46,679 nucleotides of DNA from the NCBI GenBank assembly GCA_910588945.1, contig CAJUSF010000033.1:1-46679 (forward strand). Reading direction: 5' to 3'. Below the pieces are notes generated by a model. It searched no databases, was not told the DNA's origin, and was given only the letters and a program-made list of their open reading frames with translations. This document shows, piece by piece, positions 24,784 to 33,883 of this stretch (the first letter of the stretch is position 1; every line of letters begins with the position of its first letter). The position numbers and the translations under genes were made by a program. The DNA is from an uncultured Eggerthellaceae bacterium. Its GTDB lineage: Bacteria; Actinomycetota; Coriobacteriia; Coriobacteriales; Eggerthellaceae.

Positions 24784-27018
24784 ATGGCTGAAGACACGAC
24801 CAAAGAAGTCAAAAGGGCATCATGCTTTTTGTGCCACCTGAATTGTGGTGTGCTTTGCACAAAAGAAGATGGTCGCATTGTCAAGATCGAAGGGGACCCC
24901 GAGTGCCCACACAATGAAGGATTCGTATGCTCCCGTCTTGAGCAGGATCGTTGGAAGTCATTCGAGTACAGCCCTTATCGTTTGAAGAAACCACTCAAGC
25001 GCGCCGGTGAGCGTGGAAGCGGCAAATGGGAAGAAATCAGCTGGGATCAGGCATTTGACGAGATTGCCGAGAGGCTTGCCGAACTGCGCGACAAGTATGG
25101 TGCTGAGACCTTGGCATTCTTCGAGGGAACCTACCGTACCCAATCGAATCTTCATTACAAGTTCACTAATCTATTCGGCAGTCCGAATACGGGTGGCGCC
25201 GGCACCATTTGCTACAGTTCCGACATGTGGCTTGAGCCGTGCACCTACGGCGGGTTCTGCTCGGATAAATCTGACTGGAAACGTGCCGATCTGATCGTTT
25301 TATGGGGCCGCAACCCAGCTGCTTCCGAGCTGCTCAATTGGAAATGGGTTACCGACAACATGGATAATCGCGGAGCGAAGCTTATTGTGATTGATCCGCG
25401 CTATTGCGAGGTTGCCGAGCGTGCTGATTTGTTCTTGCGCATTCGTCCTGGTACCGACGCAGCGTTAGCGTTGGCTATGATCAACGTAATTATCGAAGAG
25501 GATCTATATGATCATGAGTTTGTTGACGAGTGGTGCTATGGCTTTGATCAGCTTCGTGAGCGTGCTGCCGAGTGGTCACCGGAGCGTGCTGAGGAAATCA
25601 CCTGGGTTCCTGCTGACAAAATTCGCCAAGCTGCTCGTATGTATGCCACCATCAAGCCAGCTTGCATGCCTTGGGGTGAAAAAGGTGGCGACGGTCATGG
25701 TGTTAACGCGACTAACACGATCCGCGCTAAGGCAATCCTTCGCTCTATCACTGGCAACATCGACAAAATCGGTGGCGATCAGCTGACTATGCCTGAGGAT
25801 CGCGGAGACACCGACCGCACCTATGAGCATGTATCGCTTTCACAGGAACAGCGCGACAAGATGGTCGGCAACGATCGTTTCCCCGGACTCACCTTCAAGG
25901 GCTGGGATATTATTTCTGAAGCATATCCGCGCTTCTATCCTTATGCGAACGCTCCTCTTATCTTCCGCCAGATGATCAGCGGCGATCCGTATCCTATTAA
26001 GGCTTGCATTCTTCAGGCGAGCAATCCTATGGTGGGCTACCCCAACACCAAGCTCATTCAGGAAGCCTTCAAGAACCTCGAGCTGTTTGTTGTGCATGAC
26101 TACTTCATGACACCTTCAGCTGCTTTGGCCGACTACGTACTTCCTGCTGCAACCTGGCTCGAGCGTTGCAGCATGGGTTATCCGACGATGGATGTCGAGC
26201 AGGTATCCATGAATGGCACCATGCCCGTTGTCGAGCGCTTCGAAGGCGGAGCTGATGTAGACTTCCGTGACGATTATCAGTTCTGGTACGAGATCTCAAA
26301 GCGTCTCGGAATGGCCGACAAGTGGTGGGGACCGTCATACGAGGACTTTTTCGATGGACAGGTCGGCCACTTTGGAATGAAATTCAACGATTTCTGCGAG
26401 AACATCAAGTATCTACGCGTGCCGAACAAGCCGGAGAAATACAAGGAGCCCGGATTCAAGTTCCTAACCCCAACCGGAAAGGTCGAGCTGTACTCCACGG
26501 TTATCGAGAAGCTAAATGAAGAGCTCGATGGCGACTTCGATCCGCTACCTAATTTTGTCTATCCGCCGGACTTCCCCGAGGTGAATCCGGAGTACGCCGA
26601 AGAATATCCGCTGAACATGATCACTGGTGCTCGCTTCATGCCGTTCTATCATTCAGAGCATCGTCAGCCTGGCGCGTATCGCGATCTGCATCCAGAGCCT
26701 TGGTTCCAGATTCATCCCGATAAGGCTATGGAGCTCAACATCGCTCCTGGTGATTGGTGTTGGATTGAGAACTACATGGGTCGCATTAAGCAGCGTGCTA
26801 ATCTGACGACTACCGTTGACCCTCGCGTCATCAGCGTACAGCATGACTGGTGGTTCCCCGAGCGCGAAGAGGCCGAGCCATCTCTGTTCGGATTGTATGA
26901 TTCAAGCATCAACACGATCATGCCCGACGATCCGGATAAGTATCTCGATCCTCTGATGGGTGCATGGCCGGTCACCGGTGTGCATGCAAAGGTCTACAAG
27001 TGCGAAGAGCAGGAGTGA
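24784..27018 (+). CDS. Molybdopterin/tungstopterin oxidoreductase, acetylene hydratase-like clade
   Basis: A DMSO-reductase-superfamily enzyme of 744 residues with no Tat signal, so probably cytoplasmic. A [4Fe-4S] site is C14-x2-C17-x3-C21 with C49. The metal-ligand position is Cys143 (GSPNTGGAGTIC). From memory, Pelobacter acetylene hydratase has the same GSPN-x7-C spacing, a C-x2-C-D-I-N-C cluster motif and a similar C-terminus (HQPG..RD..P.P, then AKAYKC; here RQPGAYRDLHPEP and AKVYKCEEQE). Its catalytic Asp after the second Cys is His18 here, so acetylene hydration is doubtful. Gut Coriobacteriia catechol dehydroxylases are reported relatives. The ATG follows AAAGGGA. The frame is open to 24442, but that part is antisense to the luxR-type gene. 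The substrate is unknown. Confidence 0.85.
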   Translation: MAEDTTKEVKRASCFLCHLNCGVLCTKEDGRIVKIEGDPECPHNEGFVCSRLEQDRWKSFEYSPYRLKKPLKRAGERGSGKWEEISWDQAFDEIAERLAELRDKYGAETLAFFEGTYRTQSNLHYKFTNLFGSPNTGGAGTICYSSDMWLEPCTYGGFCSDKSDWKRADLIVLWGRNPAASELLNWKWVTDNMDNRGAKLIVIDPRYCEVAERADLFLRIRPGTDAALALAMINVIIEEDLYDHEFVDEWCYGFDQLRERAAEWSPERAEEITWVPADKIRQAARMYATIKPACMPWGEKGGDGHGVNATNTIRAKAILRSITGNIDKIGGDQLTMPEDRGDTDRTYEHVSLSQEQRDKMVGNDRFPGLTFKGWDIISEAYPRFYPYANAPLIFRQMISGDPYPIKACILQASNPMVGYPNTKLIQEAFKNLELFVVHDYFMTPSAALADYVLPAATWLERCSMGYPTMDVEQVSMNGTMPVVERFEGGADVDFRDDYQFWYEISKRLGMADKWWGPSYEDFFDGQVGHFGMKFNDFCENIKYLRVPNKPEKYKEPGFKFLTPTGKVELYSTVIEKLNEELDGDFDPLPNFVYPPDFPEVNPEYAEEYPLNMITGARFMPFYHSEHRQPGAYRDLHPEPWFQIHPDKAMELNIAPGDWCWIENYMGRIKQRANLTTTVDPRVISVQHDWWFPEREEAEPSLFGLYDSSINTIMPDDPDKYLDPLMGAWPVTGVHAKVYKCEEQE

Positions 27019-27024
27019 TGTGAG

Positions 27025-27243
27025 ATGTGTTTTAGACCTGCAACGACCACGGTGGGCGCGCGCATTTGTAAGAGCTGCTACATGGTTTGCGATGACGTGA
27101 CAGCTACCGCCTGTCCGAGCTGTGGTGCATCGTTTGATCCGGCTGAAGCCGAGCTAAGTGCACCAAGCGCTCCGGGTGAGCCTGATGCAACACAGGCTGC
27201 TGCGCCGGGTGCTCCACAAGCGCCGAAGGCACCCGGGCAATAA
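27025..27243 (+). CDS. Small zinc-ribbon protein downstream of the molybdo-enzyme
   Basis: A 72-residue protein. The N-terminal half has two CxxC pairs, CKSCYMVC and CPSCGASFD, that can form a zinc ribbon. The C-terminal half is Ala/Pro-rich and likely unstructured. It begins six bases after the enzyme stop, so it is surely in the same transcript. The start MCFRPATTTVG has GTGAG just upstream. I know no experimentally defined function. It may help assemble or donate electrons to the enzyme, or be regulatory. Confidence 0.75.
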   Translation: MCFRPATTTVGARICKSCYMVCDDVTATACPSCGASFDPAEAELSAPSAPGEPDATQAAAPGAPQAPKAPGQ

Positions 27244-27345
27244 TCGCATGATGATCATGTGCTGGATACATGGCCGTATGTTAGCTGCATAGTCACATGC
27301 AAACTGCATAGCAATTGAGAAACGCCTGCGCGTGTCTCCTATCAA

Positions 27346-27387
27346 AAAACTGCCATCCTTGCTTGGTCTCAAGGGTGGCAGTTTTGC
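27346..27387. terminator. Terminator between convergent zinc-ribbon genes
   Basis: AAAACTGCCA (27346-27355) pairs with TGGCAGTTTT (27376-27385), with CCTTG/CAAGG continuing the stem inside after a mismatch. T-rich flanks lie on both strands. Confidence 0.85.
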
Positions 27388-27432
27388 GTAGCATCGGTAG
27401 CATATTGATGCTGTATCGATATAGCGCTGATG

Positions 27433-27633
27433 CTATGCTGATGCAGGTTCGTTCTCGCGCTCACGTCTTTGCAAAAGAACATTGGTGGAAAGAAGCGTAT
27501 AGCAGTTAGAGCAGCTGATATCCGAAGGAGAAACAGGAAGTCCGCATTCAGGGCAGACCGTTTCATATTCCAGAGTGGTATCCAATTCGTTTGAATCCAT
27601 ACAGGCACCGCACATCACACAAGGAATGCACAT
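27433..27633 (-). CDS. Small zinc-ribbon protein, convergent
   Basis: A 66-residue protein beginning MCIPCVMCGACMDSNELD, with later pairs CPECGLP and CSNCYTLL. This makes at least four CxxC-type knuckles and probably two zinc sites. The C-terminus is charged. It faces the other small zinc-ribbon gene across a shared terminator. Gene 27025-27243 also starts M-C, but the two proteins do not align beyond the cysteine pattern. Overlapping frames on the same strand lack a coherent cysteine pattern and were discarded. Confidence 0.65.
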   Translation of the reverse strand: MCIPCVMCGACMDSNELDTTLEYETVCPECGLPVSPSDISCSNCYTLLSTNVLLQRRERENEPASA

Positions 27634-27785
27634 GCTGATCCGCCTTTCTGACGAATTATCGACCGTATTACTATTATAGTTTCCTCGTCGGATTTTGGAT
27701 ATGCCTTTCTAAGGTCATTTCCGCCGCGTCACACGATCAGGCAGATGAATCGAATTGGAATCAGATTCTTTGGCATAATGGGATC

Positions 27786-28436
27786 ATGAATGAAACGAAA
27801 GAGGCATCGTCCTCAGCGAATGTTCCAGCTGCACGTATAACGCGCAAGCAAGCCGCATATATTGCCATCTCCACAATCTGCCTTTTTGCAGCTGCAGTTG
27901 CGCACGCTCTCATCTCGCTTCCAAATGTCGAGAACCTTGCAAAGCTCTCGCCCCCGCACCCTGTTGATCAGGCGGAACTGATCTTTCGACTGATCTTTAC
28001 GTGCGCTCTTGTTGCCACCGTAGAGGAGATCATCTTTCGGGGAATTTTACTTCGCGCGCTTCTTCGGATTCTCAAGCCAAAAGCGGTCATTCTCATCACC
28101 GCGGGCGTGTTCGCCTTCCTTCACGGCATTCCGATCGGAATAGAGAGCACCATGAGTGTCGATCCCTTTTTGGTCACCATTTCGATGGCACTCAAAGCAG
28201 TTCAAGCGTTTACGTTCGGGATACTGATGGCGGCATTCGTCTTGTGCGGCCTCAATCTGCTTGGCGTGATCGTAATTCACGCGGTATTCGATCTCATCTA
28301 CTTTGAAAGATACGTGAGCATTATCGGCGATTTTCCAGCAACGTACATCGCAGCATCGCCGGATGCGCTCGTTGCTCTTGTGGTGTCAGTCGCGATCATC
28401 GCTGTTCCAGCCGCATTTGCATTCCGCACGATATAG
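27786..28436 (+). CDS. CPBP family intramembrane glutamic endopeptidase
   Basis: A 216-residue polytopic membrane protein of the Abi/CAAX-protease-and-bacteriocin-processing family. The catalytic EExxxR motif is VEEIIFRGILLRALL. The second motif is FAFLHGIPIG, and the third, NLLGVIVIHAVFDLIYF, supplies a conserved His and Asp. About six hydrophobic segments are seen. Bacterial members process small peptides or confer bacteriocin self-immunity. There is no bacteriocin gene nearby, so the role is open. The ribosome site is weak. It is monocistronic upstream of typA. Confidence 0.88.
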   Translation: MNETKEASSSANVPAARITRKQAAYIAISTICLFAAAVAHALISLPNVENLAKLSPPHPVDQAELIFRLIFTCALVATVEEIIFRGILLRALLRILKPKAVILITAGVFAFLHGIPIGIESTMSVDPFLVTISMALKAVQAFTFGILMAAFVLCGLNLLGVIVIHAVFDLIYFERYVSIIGDFPATYIAASPDALVALVVSVAIIAVPAAFAFRTI

Positions 28437-28507
28437 ATCGCGCGCGCAGAAACGCACGTTCAAAGTGATAACATGAGTCGAATAAATTCGCGAAGGAGAA
28501 AAATCCA

Positions 28508-30319
28508 ATGAAGCAAGAGAATATTCGCAACGTCGCGATCATCGCGCACGTTGATCATGGCAAGACCACGCTGGTTGACCGTCTGCTCTGGGCATCGCAT
28601 GTTTTTCGCGAGAATCAGCAGGTCGAAGAGCGCGTTCTGGACTCGAACGACCAAGAGCGCGAGCGTGGAATCACCATTCTTTCGAAGAACATTTCGATCA
28701 CTTATAAAGATGTGAAGATCAATGTCATCGACACTCCCGGCCATGCTGATTTCGGCGGCGAGGTCGAGCGCGTTCTTAACATGGCCGATGGCGCACTGCT
28801 TATCGTCGATGCATACGAGGGCCCGAAGCCCCAGACGCGTTTCGTTTTGTCACATGCCTTGCAGCGCGGGCTTCGCATTGTTGTGGTGGTGAACAAGATC
28901 GACCGTCCGAACGCGGATCCGGAGGGTGCGGTCGATAAGGTGTTCGACCTCATGGTGGAACTGGGCGCATCGGATGAACAGCTCGATTTCCCAGTGATCT
29001 ATGCTTCGGCGGTGAACGGCTACGCGCGTTTGGAGCCGGGCGATGACAATATGGATATGGTGCCTCTGCTCGATACGATTCTGGAACAAATTCCTGCTCC
29101 AGAGGGCGATCCCGATGGCCCGATCGCGCTGCAAATATGCACGGTCGATCACAGCAGCTACGAAGGCCGCATCGGCGTGGGCAAGCTCATCAGCGGAACG
29201 CTTCACGAAAAGGAGCAGGTGCTCGTCGTGAAACCGGACGGGGCCCAGCGCAACGCACAGATTCGCAAACTTTATACATTCGAGAATCTCGGTAAAGTCG
29301 AGGTTCCTGAAGATGGCGCGGGAGATATCGTTGCGGTCATCGGAATCGAGGACGCGGATATTGGCGACATCATCACAAGCCCAGATAATCCGGTCGAAAT
29401 GGAACCGATCGCGGTTGAGGAACCGACGATGGCCGTTGTTTTTGAGGCATCAAGCAGCCCGCTTGTTGGTCGCGAAGGCGACATCGTTGGAGGCCGCCAG
29501 CTCAAGGAGCGCTTGCTTCGCGAAAAAGAGAGCAACATCTCTATGCGCATCAACGAACTTGAGGACAAAAGTGGCATCGAGGTGGCCGGCCGAGGTGTAT
29601 TGCACCTATCCGTGTTGATGGAGACCATGCGCCGCGAGGGCTTCGAGTTCCAGGTCGGACGTCCGCAGGTGGTTTACAAGATCGACGAATCGGGCAACAA
29701 GATGGAGCCGATCGAGGAGGCGACCGTCGATGTTCCGAACGATTACGCTGGCAAAGCGATCGAGGTCATGGGAACCGCCGGGGGCATCATGGAGGATATG
29801 GCATCCGATGAGGCCATGACACACATCACTTTCAGCATTCCGACGCGTGGAACTATGGGGTTGAAAACGCGTCTTTTGAATGCGACCCATGGCGAGGCAA
29901 TGTTGTTCCACCACTTTAAGGAGTACGGCCCATATTCTGGCGAGATGACCGGACGCAAGAACGGCGGCATGATCGCAATGTCGACTGGTAAGGCTGTTGC
30001 CTACGCGCTTGATACGCTGCAGGAGCGCGGCCGATTGTTTGTTGCACCGGGAGACGAGTGCTATGAAGGCATGATTGTGGGCGAGTCTGCAAAAGAAGGC
30101 GACATGGTGGTCAACGTCGAGAAGACGAAAAACCTAGGCAACCAGCGTTCAAGCTCGGCGGACAAGGCGATCCAGCTAACGCCGCCGGTTACGTTTACAC
30201 TCGAAGAGGCGCTTGAATACATCGAGGATGACGAGCTTGTCGAGGTGACACCGGAGTCGATTCGCCTTCGCAAGCGTTTGCTTTCGGCAACTGATCGTAA
30301 GAAGGCAGCGAAGAAATAG
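28508..30319 (+). CDS. typA: Translational GTPase TypA/BipA
   Basis: TypA is a ribosome-binding GTPase related to EF-G and LepA, needed for ribosome assembly and growth under cold or stress. The 603-residue protein has G1 AHVDHGKTTLVDRLL, the switch I RERGITILSKN, G3 DTPGHADFGGEVERV and G4 NKIDRPNA. Domains II and III and the TypA-specific C-terminal region follow, with TRGTMGLKTRLLN and HHFKEYGPYSGEMTGRKNG. It has a good GGAG ribosome site. The length matches the family. It is transcribed alone. Confidence 0.97.
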   Translation: MKQENIRNVAIIAHVDHGKTTLVDRLLWASHVFRENQQVEERVLDSNDQERERGITILSKNISITYKDVKINVIDTPGHADFGGEVERVLNMADGALLIVDAYEGPKPQTRFVLSHALQRGLRIVVVVNKIDRPNADPEGAVDKVFDLMVELGASDEQLDFPVIYASAVNGYARLEPGDDNMDMVPLLDTILEQIPAPEGDPDGPIALQICTVDHSSYEGRIGVGKLISGTLHEKEQVLVVKPDGAQRNAQIRKLYTFENLGKVEVPEDGAGDIVAVIGIEDADIGDIITSPDNPVEMEPIAVEEPTMAVVFEASSSPLVGREGDIVGGRQLKERLLREKESNISMRINELEDKSGIEVAGRGVLHLSVLMETMRREGFEFQVGRPQVVYKIDESGNKMEPIEEATVDVPNDYAGKAIEVMGTAGGIMEDMASDEAMTHITFSIPTRGTMGLKTRLLNATHGEAMLFHHFKEYGPYSGEMTGRKNGGMIAMSTGKAVAYALDTLQERGRLFVAPGDECYEGMIVGESAKEGDMVVNVEKTKNLGNQRSSSADKAIQLTPPVTFTLEEALEYIEDDELVEVTPESIRLRKRLLSATDRKKAAKK

Positions 30320-30368
30320 GACAGATATTCCGCTGGCTAGAGCAGTCGGCGGAATGAATTGACGCAGT

Positions 30369-30413
30369 ACGCCTCCGTGTTCATCTCAAATGTCGTGAGC
30401 CAAACGGAGGCGT
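30369..30413 (+). terminator. Hairpin downstream of typA
   Basis: ACGCCTCCGT (30369-30378) and ACGGAGGCGT (30404-30413) are exact inverted repeats with a 25-nt loop. There is no T-tract, so a terminator role is tentative. The rest of the 281-bp gap to the next gene shows nothing further. Confidence 0.5.
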
Positions 30414-30600
30414 TACGCGAAATGATGGAGCAAATCGCGCCCTCGCCAAATCATCACGCGGATTTTATGATTTCCCATGCATTGGCCGTGGTCGTGCGCT
30501 AATATGGTTTGGATAAATCCGGGACATTTCGGATGTCTCCGCATGCTCTGATGATCGTGCGAATTTCTACGGACACAGAACAGAAAAGATAAGGAAAACG

Positions 30601-31848
30601 ATGAAAAAGTCATCAATCATAAAAACCATCGTCGCTCTTTCACTTTCGAGCGTCTGCATCCTCGGAGTTGCAGGTTGCTCCACTTCCACCGAAGAGGACG
30701 CGCCTGATGCGCTACAAACTGATACCGGTCTGACCGGTGGCATTGCGGCGACAGTCAACGGGGTGGAGATCGAGGAAGACAAGGTCACGCGTTATATTAA
30801 CAACTTCCGCATCAACGGTGGCTACGAAACCGAAGAGGACTGGAAAGAGTATCTTCAGAATAACAGCTATACCGTAGAAAGCATGCGTGATGAGGTCATC
30901 GATACGCTCGTCAATCAGGAGCTTGTGCTTCAGTGTGCTGAGCAGCGTAACGTGACTGTTACTGATGAAGAGATCGACGGCTATGTGCAGAAAATGCGCG
31001 CAAATTATTCGTCTGATGAAGCTTGGCAGACCGGTCTTGAGGGTGCAGGTTTCGAGAATGAGGACGGATATCGTGAGGCACTTCGCTATTCAATTCTGAA
31101 TAAGAAGTTGGAAGAGGGCTTTGATGCGGAAAGCGAGCCGACCGAGGAAGAGCTGCTCACACAGGCGCAATCGTCGATCACTACCTACAACGGTGCAAAG
31201 CGCTCGTCTCACATCCTTTTCGGCAAGGATGACAAGGAGCTTGCGCAAAGCGTTCTTGATCAGATTCGCAACGGTGAGATTGATTTCGCCGAGGCCGCAA
31301 CGCAGTATTCTACCGACACCGGTTCGGCATCCAACGGCGGTGATGTCGGTTGGGATAAGCTGACCACCTTTGTGACCGAGTATCAGGATGCTCTTAGCAA
31401 TTTGGCTGTGGGACAGGTGAGTGATTTGGTCGAGAGCGAATACGGGTACCACATTATCACGGTCACCGAGGAGTTCAATGCGCCCGAGACGCTTGAGAGC
31501 ACCAGCCAGATTCCCGAGGCGTTCATGGAGGAGATCAAGACTAATGTCACCAGCACCGGTTCCGATGAAGCGAAAGACGCTTGGCTCGAGTCGATGCGTG
31601 AAGCCAATGACGTCGTGATCAATCCGATGCCGGACGGGCTGCCCTATTGGGTGCAGCTTGATGAGCCTGAGTCCGAGCAGGAGGAGATCAATGACGATGC
31701 AGCCGAGGATCTTGCCGATGATGTTGCTGCTGAGGAGGCCGATCTGGCGCTTGAGGGTGCGCAAGGCGAAGGCGACGGTTCGGCTGAGAACAACTCGTCA
31801 GATAGCACCACGATGACCAATCCGCTCAATGCAGGTGCTGGGAATTAG
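30601..31848 (+). CDS. Parvulin-type peptidyl-prolyl isomerase lipoprotein (PrsA/SurA-like)
   Basis: An extracytoplasmic folding factor. The first 26 residues are a lipoprotein signal with lipobox GVAGC. A SurA-N-like helical region follows (about 45-180: GIAATVNGVEIEEDKVTRYINNF). A single rotamase domain is at about 200-295: RSSHILFGKDDKELAQSVL, FAEAATQYSTDTGSASNGGDVGW and SEYGYHIITVTEE. The last 60 residues are Glu/Asp/Ala-rich and probably disordered. The 415-residue length is larger than PrsA because of that tail. A good ribosome site (AAGGAA) precedes the ATG. Confidence 0.9.
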   Translation: MKKSSIIKTIVALSLSSVCILGVAGCSTSTEEDAPDALQTDTGLTGGIAATVNGVEIEEDKVTRYINNFRINGGYETEEDWKEYLQNNSYTVESMRDEVIDTLVNQELVLQCAEQRNVTVTDEEIDGYVQKMRANYSSDEAWQTGLEGAGFENEDGYREALRYSILNKKLEEGFDAESEPTEEELLTQAQSSITTYNGAKRSSHILFGKDDKELAQSVLDQIRNGEIDFAEAATQYSTDTGSASNGGDVGWDKLTTFVTEYQDALSNLAVGQVSDLVESEYGYHIITVTEEFNAPETLESTSQIPEAFMEEIKTNVTSTGSDEAKDAWLESMREANDVVINPMPDGLPYWVQLDEPESEQEEINDDAAEDLADDVAAEEADLALEGAQGEGDGSAENNSSDSTTMTNPLNAGAGN

Positions 31849-31935
31849 CGGAACTGATGCCAAGTAGCGCACATGTCGCATCGTTGAGAGCAGCGGTTCG
31901 TGCGGCGTGTAATGCGACAACAAAACAGTTGCAAG

Positions 31936-31967
31936 AAACGGGAAGACACAGTTCTTCCCGTTTTCGT
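31936..31967 (+). terminator. Terminator of the parvulin lipoprotein gene
   Basis: AAACGGGAAGA (31936-31946) pairs with TCTTCCCGTTT (31953-31963), followed by TCGTT. Confidence 0.8.
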
Positions 31968-32022
31968 TATCGCCATCGATCGTGTATCGCGCGGGCGCTC
32001 TGGCCTGTGATAATCTGGTCAA

Positions 32023-32778
32023 ATGACAGAAAATTTGCATAACATAGTGGAAATGCACCATGCCGAAGTGCGTCGCAGTGGCAGGAATATTCTCAAAGTA
32101 GATGATTTTTGTCTTGGCGAAGGTGAGTCGATCGCTATTCTCGGTCCGAACGGGTCAGGTAAATCGACATTTGTCGGTCTGATCACACGTGAGATATTTC
32201 CCATTCATCATGATGAGCCGCCTGTGCTATTTTGCGGTAGCGCGAACATCTCGCTTGAGGAGATGAAAGCGCAGATCGGGTTCGTGTCTTCGACCATGCA
32301 AAAGCAGATCGAGGTTCATCTGCCTGCGATCGAGGTCGTTCAAGGTGGCCTGTTCGGCTCTCTTGGTGTGCCGAAGCGTTTTCAAGCGAGTGATGAGGAT
32401 CACGATCGAGCCATGGATATCATGGATGAGCTTGGGATCGTTGATCTGGCGTATCGCGATATGAAGACGCTTTCGACTGGGCAGGCGCGCAGGGTGTTGA
32501 TCGCCAGAGCGTTGATTCACGATCCAAAGGTGCTCGTGTTCGATGAGCCTACGACCGGGCTTGATCCGACAGGCATGTATTATGTGCGGCAGGCAATGGA
32601 GAGGATCGCTGCGTCTGGGCGCTCGATCGTGCTGGTTACGCATTATCCGGAAGATATCGTGGCGCAGATCAAGCGTGTGCTTTTGATCAAGAATGGTGAG
32701 ATCTTTGCAGACGGAGTGCGTGATGACCTGCTTTGTCCGCAGGTCTTGAGCGAGCTTTTCGAGGTTCCCTTCGACTAA
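32023..32778 (+). CDS. ABC transporter ATP-binding protein, stand-alone
   Basis: A 251-residue ABC ATPase. Walker A is LGPNGSGKSTFVGLI, the Q-loop IGFVSSTMQ, the signature LSTGQARRVLIARAL, Walker B KVLVFDEPTTGLDPTG, and the H-loop VLVTHYPEDI. It resembles the YlmA/ModF type, acting without a neighbouring permease. No membrane or binding-protein gene is adjacent, so the cargo is unknown. The ATG at 32023 lacks a clear ribosome site; an ATG at 32053 (MHHAEVRRSGRNILKV) is an alternative. The nuclease lipoprotein gene begins 26 bp downstream. Confidence 0.9.
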   Translation: MTENLHNIVEMHHAEVRRSGRNILKVDDFCLGEGESIAILGPNGSGKSTFVGLITREIFPIHHDEPPVLFCGSANISLEEMKAQIGFVSSTMQKQIEVHLPAIEVVQGGLFGSLGVPKRFQASDEDHDRAMDIMDELGIVDLAYRDMKTLSTGQARRVLIARALIHDPKVLVFDEPTTGLDPTGMYYVRQAMERIAASGRSIVLVTHYPEDIVAQIKRVLLIKNGEIFADGVRDDLLCPQVLSELFEVPFD

Positions 32779-32804
32779 TGTGCTCTCCAAATAAGGATAT
32801 GGTG

Positions 32805-33599
32805 ATGATTCGAGTCGTTGTGAAAAAAGTCGTTGCAGCTGCAGCCTGTGTGGTCTTGGCGGTTTTCGCTCTTGCCGGATGTTCAGATGATAGCGGGGCT
32901 TTGAGCTGCGGTAATGCTTTTAACAGCTCGGCGCAGACGAGCACGGGGCTTTCCAGCAGTGCGGCGACGGCTGAGCAAGATTCTCAATCGCATTTCAGTT
33001 CGCAGCTTGATGCGGCAGCCGTTCCCGAATACGCGGGAGATCCGTTCATTGAGGTCAACGGCAACATCCCTGATTTCACTCCAGAGGAAAAAGCTGTTCC
33101 GTATGGGACCGAGGTCTATGGCAAATTGGATTCGCTTGGGCGCTGTACCGGCGCATTCGCATTAGTTGGGCGTGAGACGCAGCCTACTTCCAAGCGTGGG
33201 AATATCAGCGATATTAAGCCGAGCGGCTGGAAGCAGAATTTGAACTTGTATTCGCTCGGCCTCGATCATCTTTATGAGCGCAGCCACTTGATCGCACACA
33301 AGCTGACGGCCGAAAATGCGAATAGTCAGAACTTGATTACAGGGACGCATTATCTGAATCAGGGCGCTATGTCGAATTTTGAGACGATTGTCGGTGATTA
33401 TGTGAATGCAACGGGTGGACATGTGCTCATGCGGGTTACTCCGCTCTTTGTTGGGGATGAGCTTGTGGCGCGTGGTGTTCAGATGGAGGCGTATTCGCTT
33501 GAGGATGATGGTGCGAGTGTTTCGTTCAACGTCTATTGCTATAACGTGCAGCCGGGTGTAGCGATAGATTATTCCACCGGCGATTCGTGGGTTCGATGA
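32805..33599 (+). CDS. DNA/RNA non-specific endonuclease lipoprotein (EndA/Spd-like)
   Basis: A secreted nuclease anchored to the membrane. From ATG 32805 the protein has 264 residues and opens MIRVVVKKVVAAAACVVLAV with lipobox LAGC. A Ser/Ala-rich linker is followed by the nuclease domain. The catalytic block is YERSHLIAHKLTAENANSQN, with the His in RSHLIA in place of the DRGH of many members. It continues NLITGTHYLNQGAMSNFE, holding the metal-binding Asn region. This arrangement resembles streptococcal EndA/Spd. A role in nutrient scavenging or DNA uptake is possible. The start is chosen for AAGG eight bases upstream. The frame is open to 32733, overlapping the ABC gene. Confidence 0.88.
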   Translation: MIRVVVKKVVAAAACVVLAVFALAGCSDDSGALSCGNAFNSSAQTSTGLSSSAATAEQDSQSHFSSQLDAAAVPEYAGDPFIEVNGNIPDFTPEEKAVPYGTEVYGKLDSLGRCTGAFALVGRETQPTSKRGNISDIKPSGWKQNLNLYSLGLDHLYERSHLIAHKLTAENANSQNLITGTHYLNQGAMSNFETIVGDYVNATGGHVLMRVTPLFVGDELVARGVQMEAYSLEDDGASVSFNVYCYNVQPGVAIDYSTGDSWVR

Positions 33600-33663
33600 T
33601 TGCGCGTTTATGTCAGGGAACGGGGATGATGGCATATTCATGTCCGTCTGCTTACACCGATGG

Positions 33664-33752
33664 AAATGATTGCCGAGATACTTAGTCGCTCAAACAGTCC
33701 TCGTCGCTTCGCTCCTGCGGAACTCGCTTTGTAAGCACCTCGGCAATCATTT
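33664..33752. repeat. Inverted-repeat element R4, copy 1 (89 bp)
   Basis: AAATGATTGCCGAG (33664-33677) and CTCGGCAATCATTT (33739-33752) are perfect 14-bp terminal inverted repeats. The first 20 bp recur at 46534-46553. The interior is small and non-coding, resembling a MITE-like or REP-like unit. The 16-bp word R3 upstream (33624-33639) also recurs before the other R4 copy (46322-46337). Confidence 0.8.
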
Positions 33753-33883
33753 CTCACTGTTTCGGACTTAGGCGGTCTCTTATAACAACAAAATACGTGT
33801 GTGGTTTGGGACGTTCCTAAACTCACGCTTGAATCGACTCAGAAGGCAATCTCGCAGGTCAACCGTAGGTGCGCGCACTCGGT

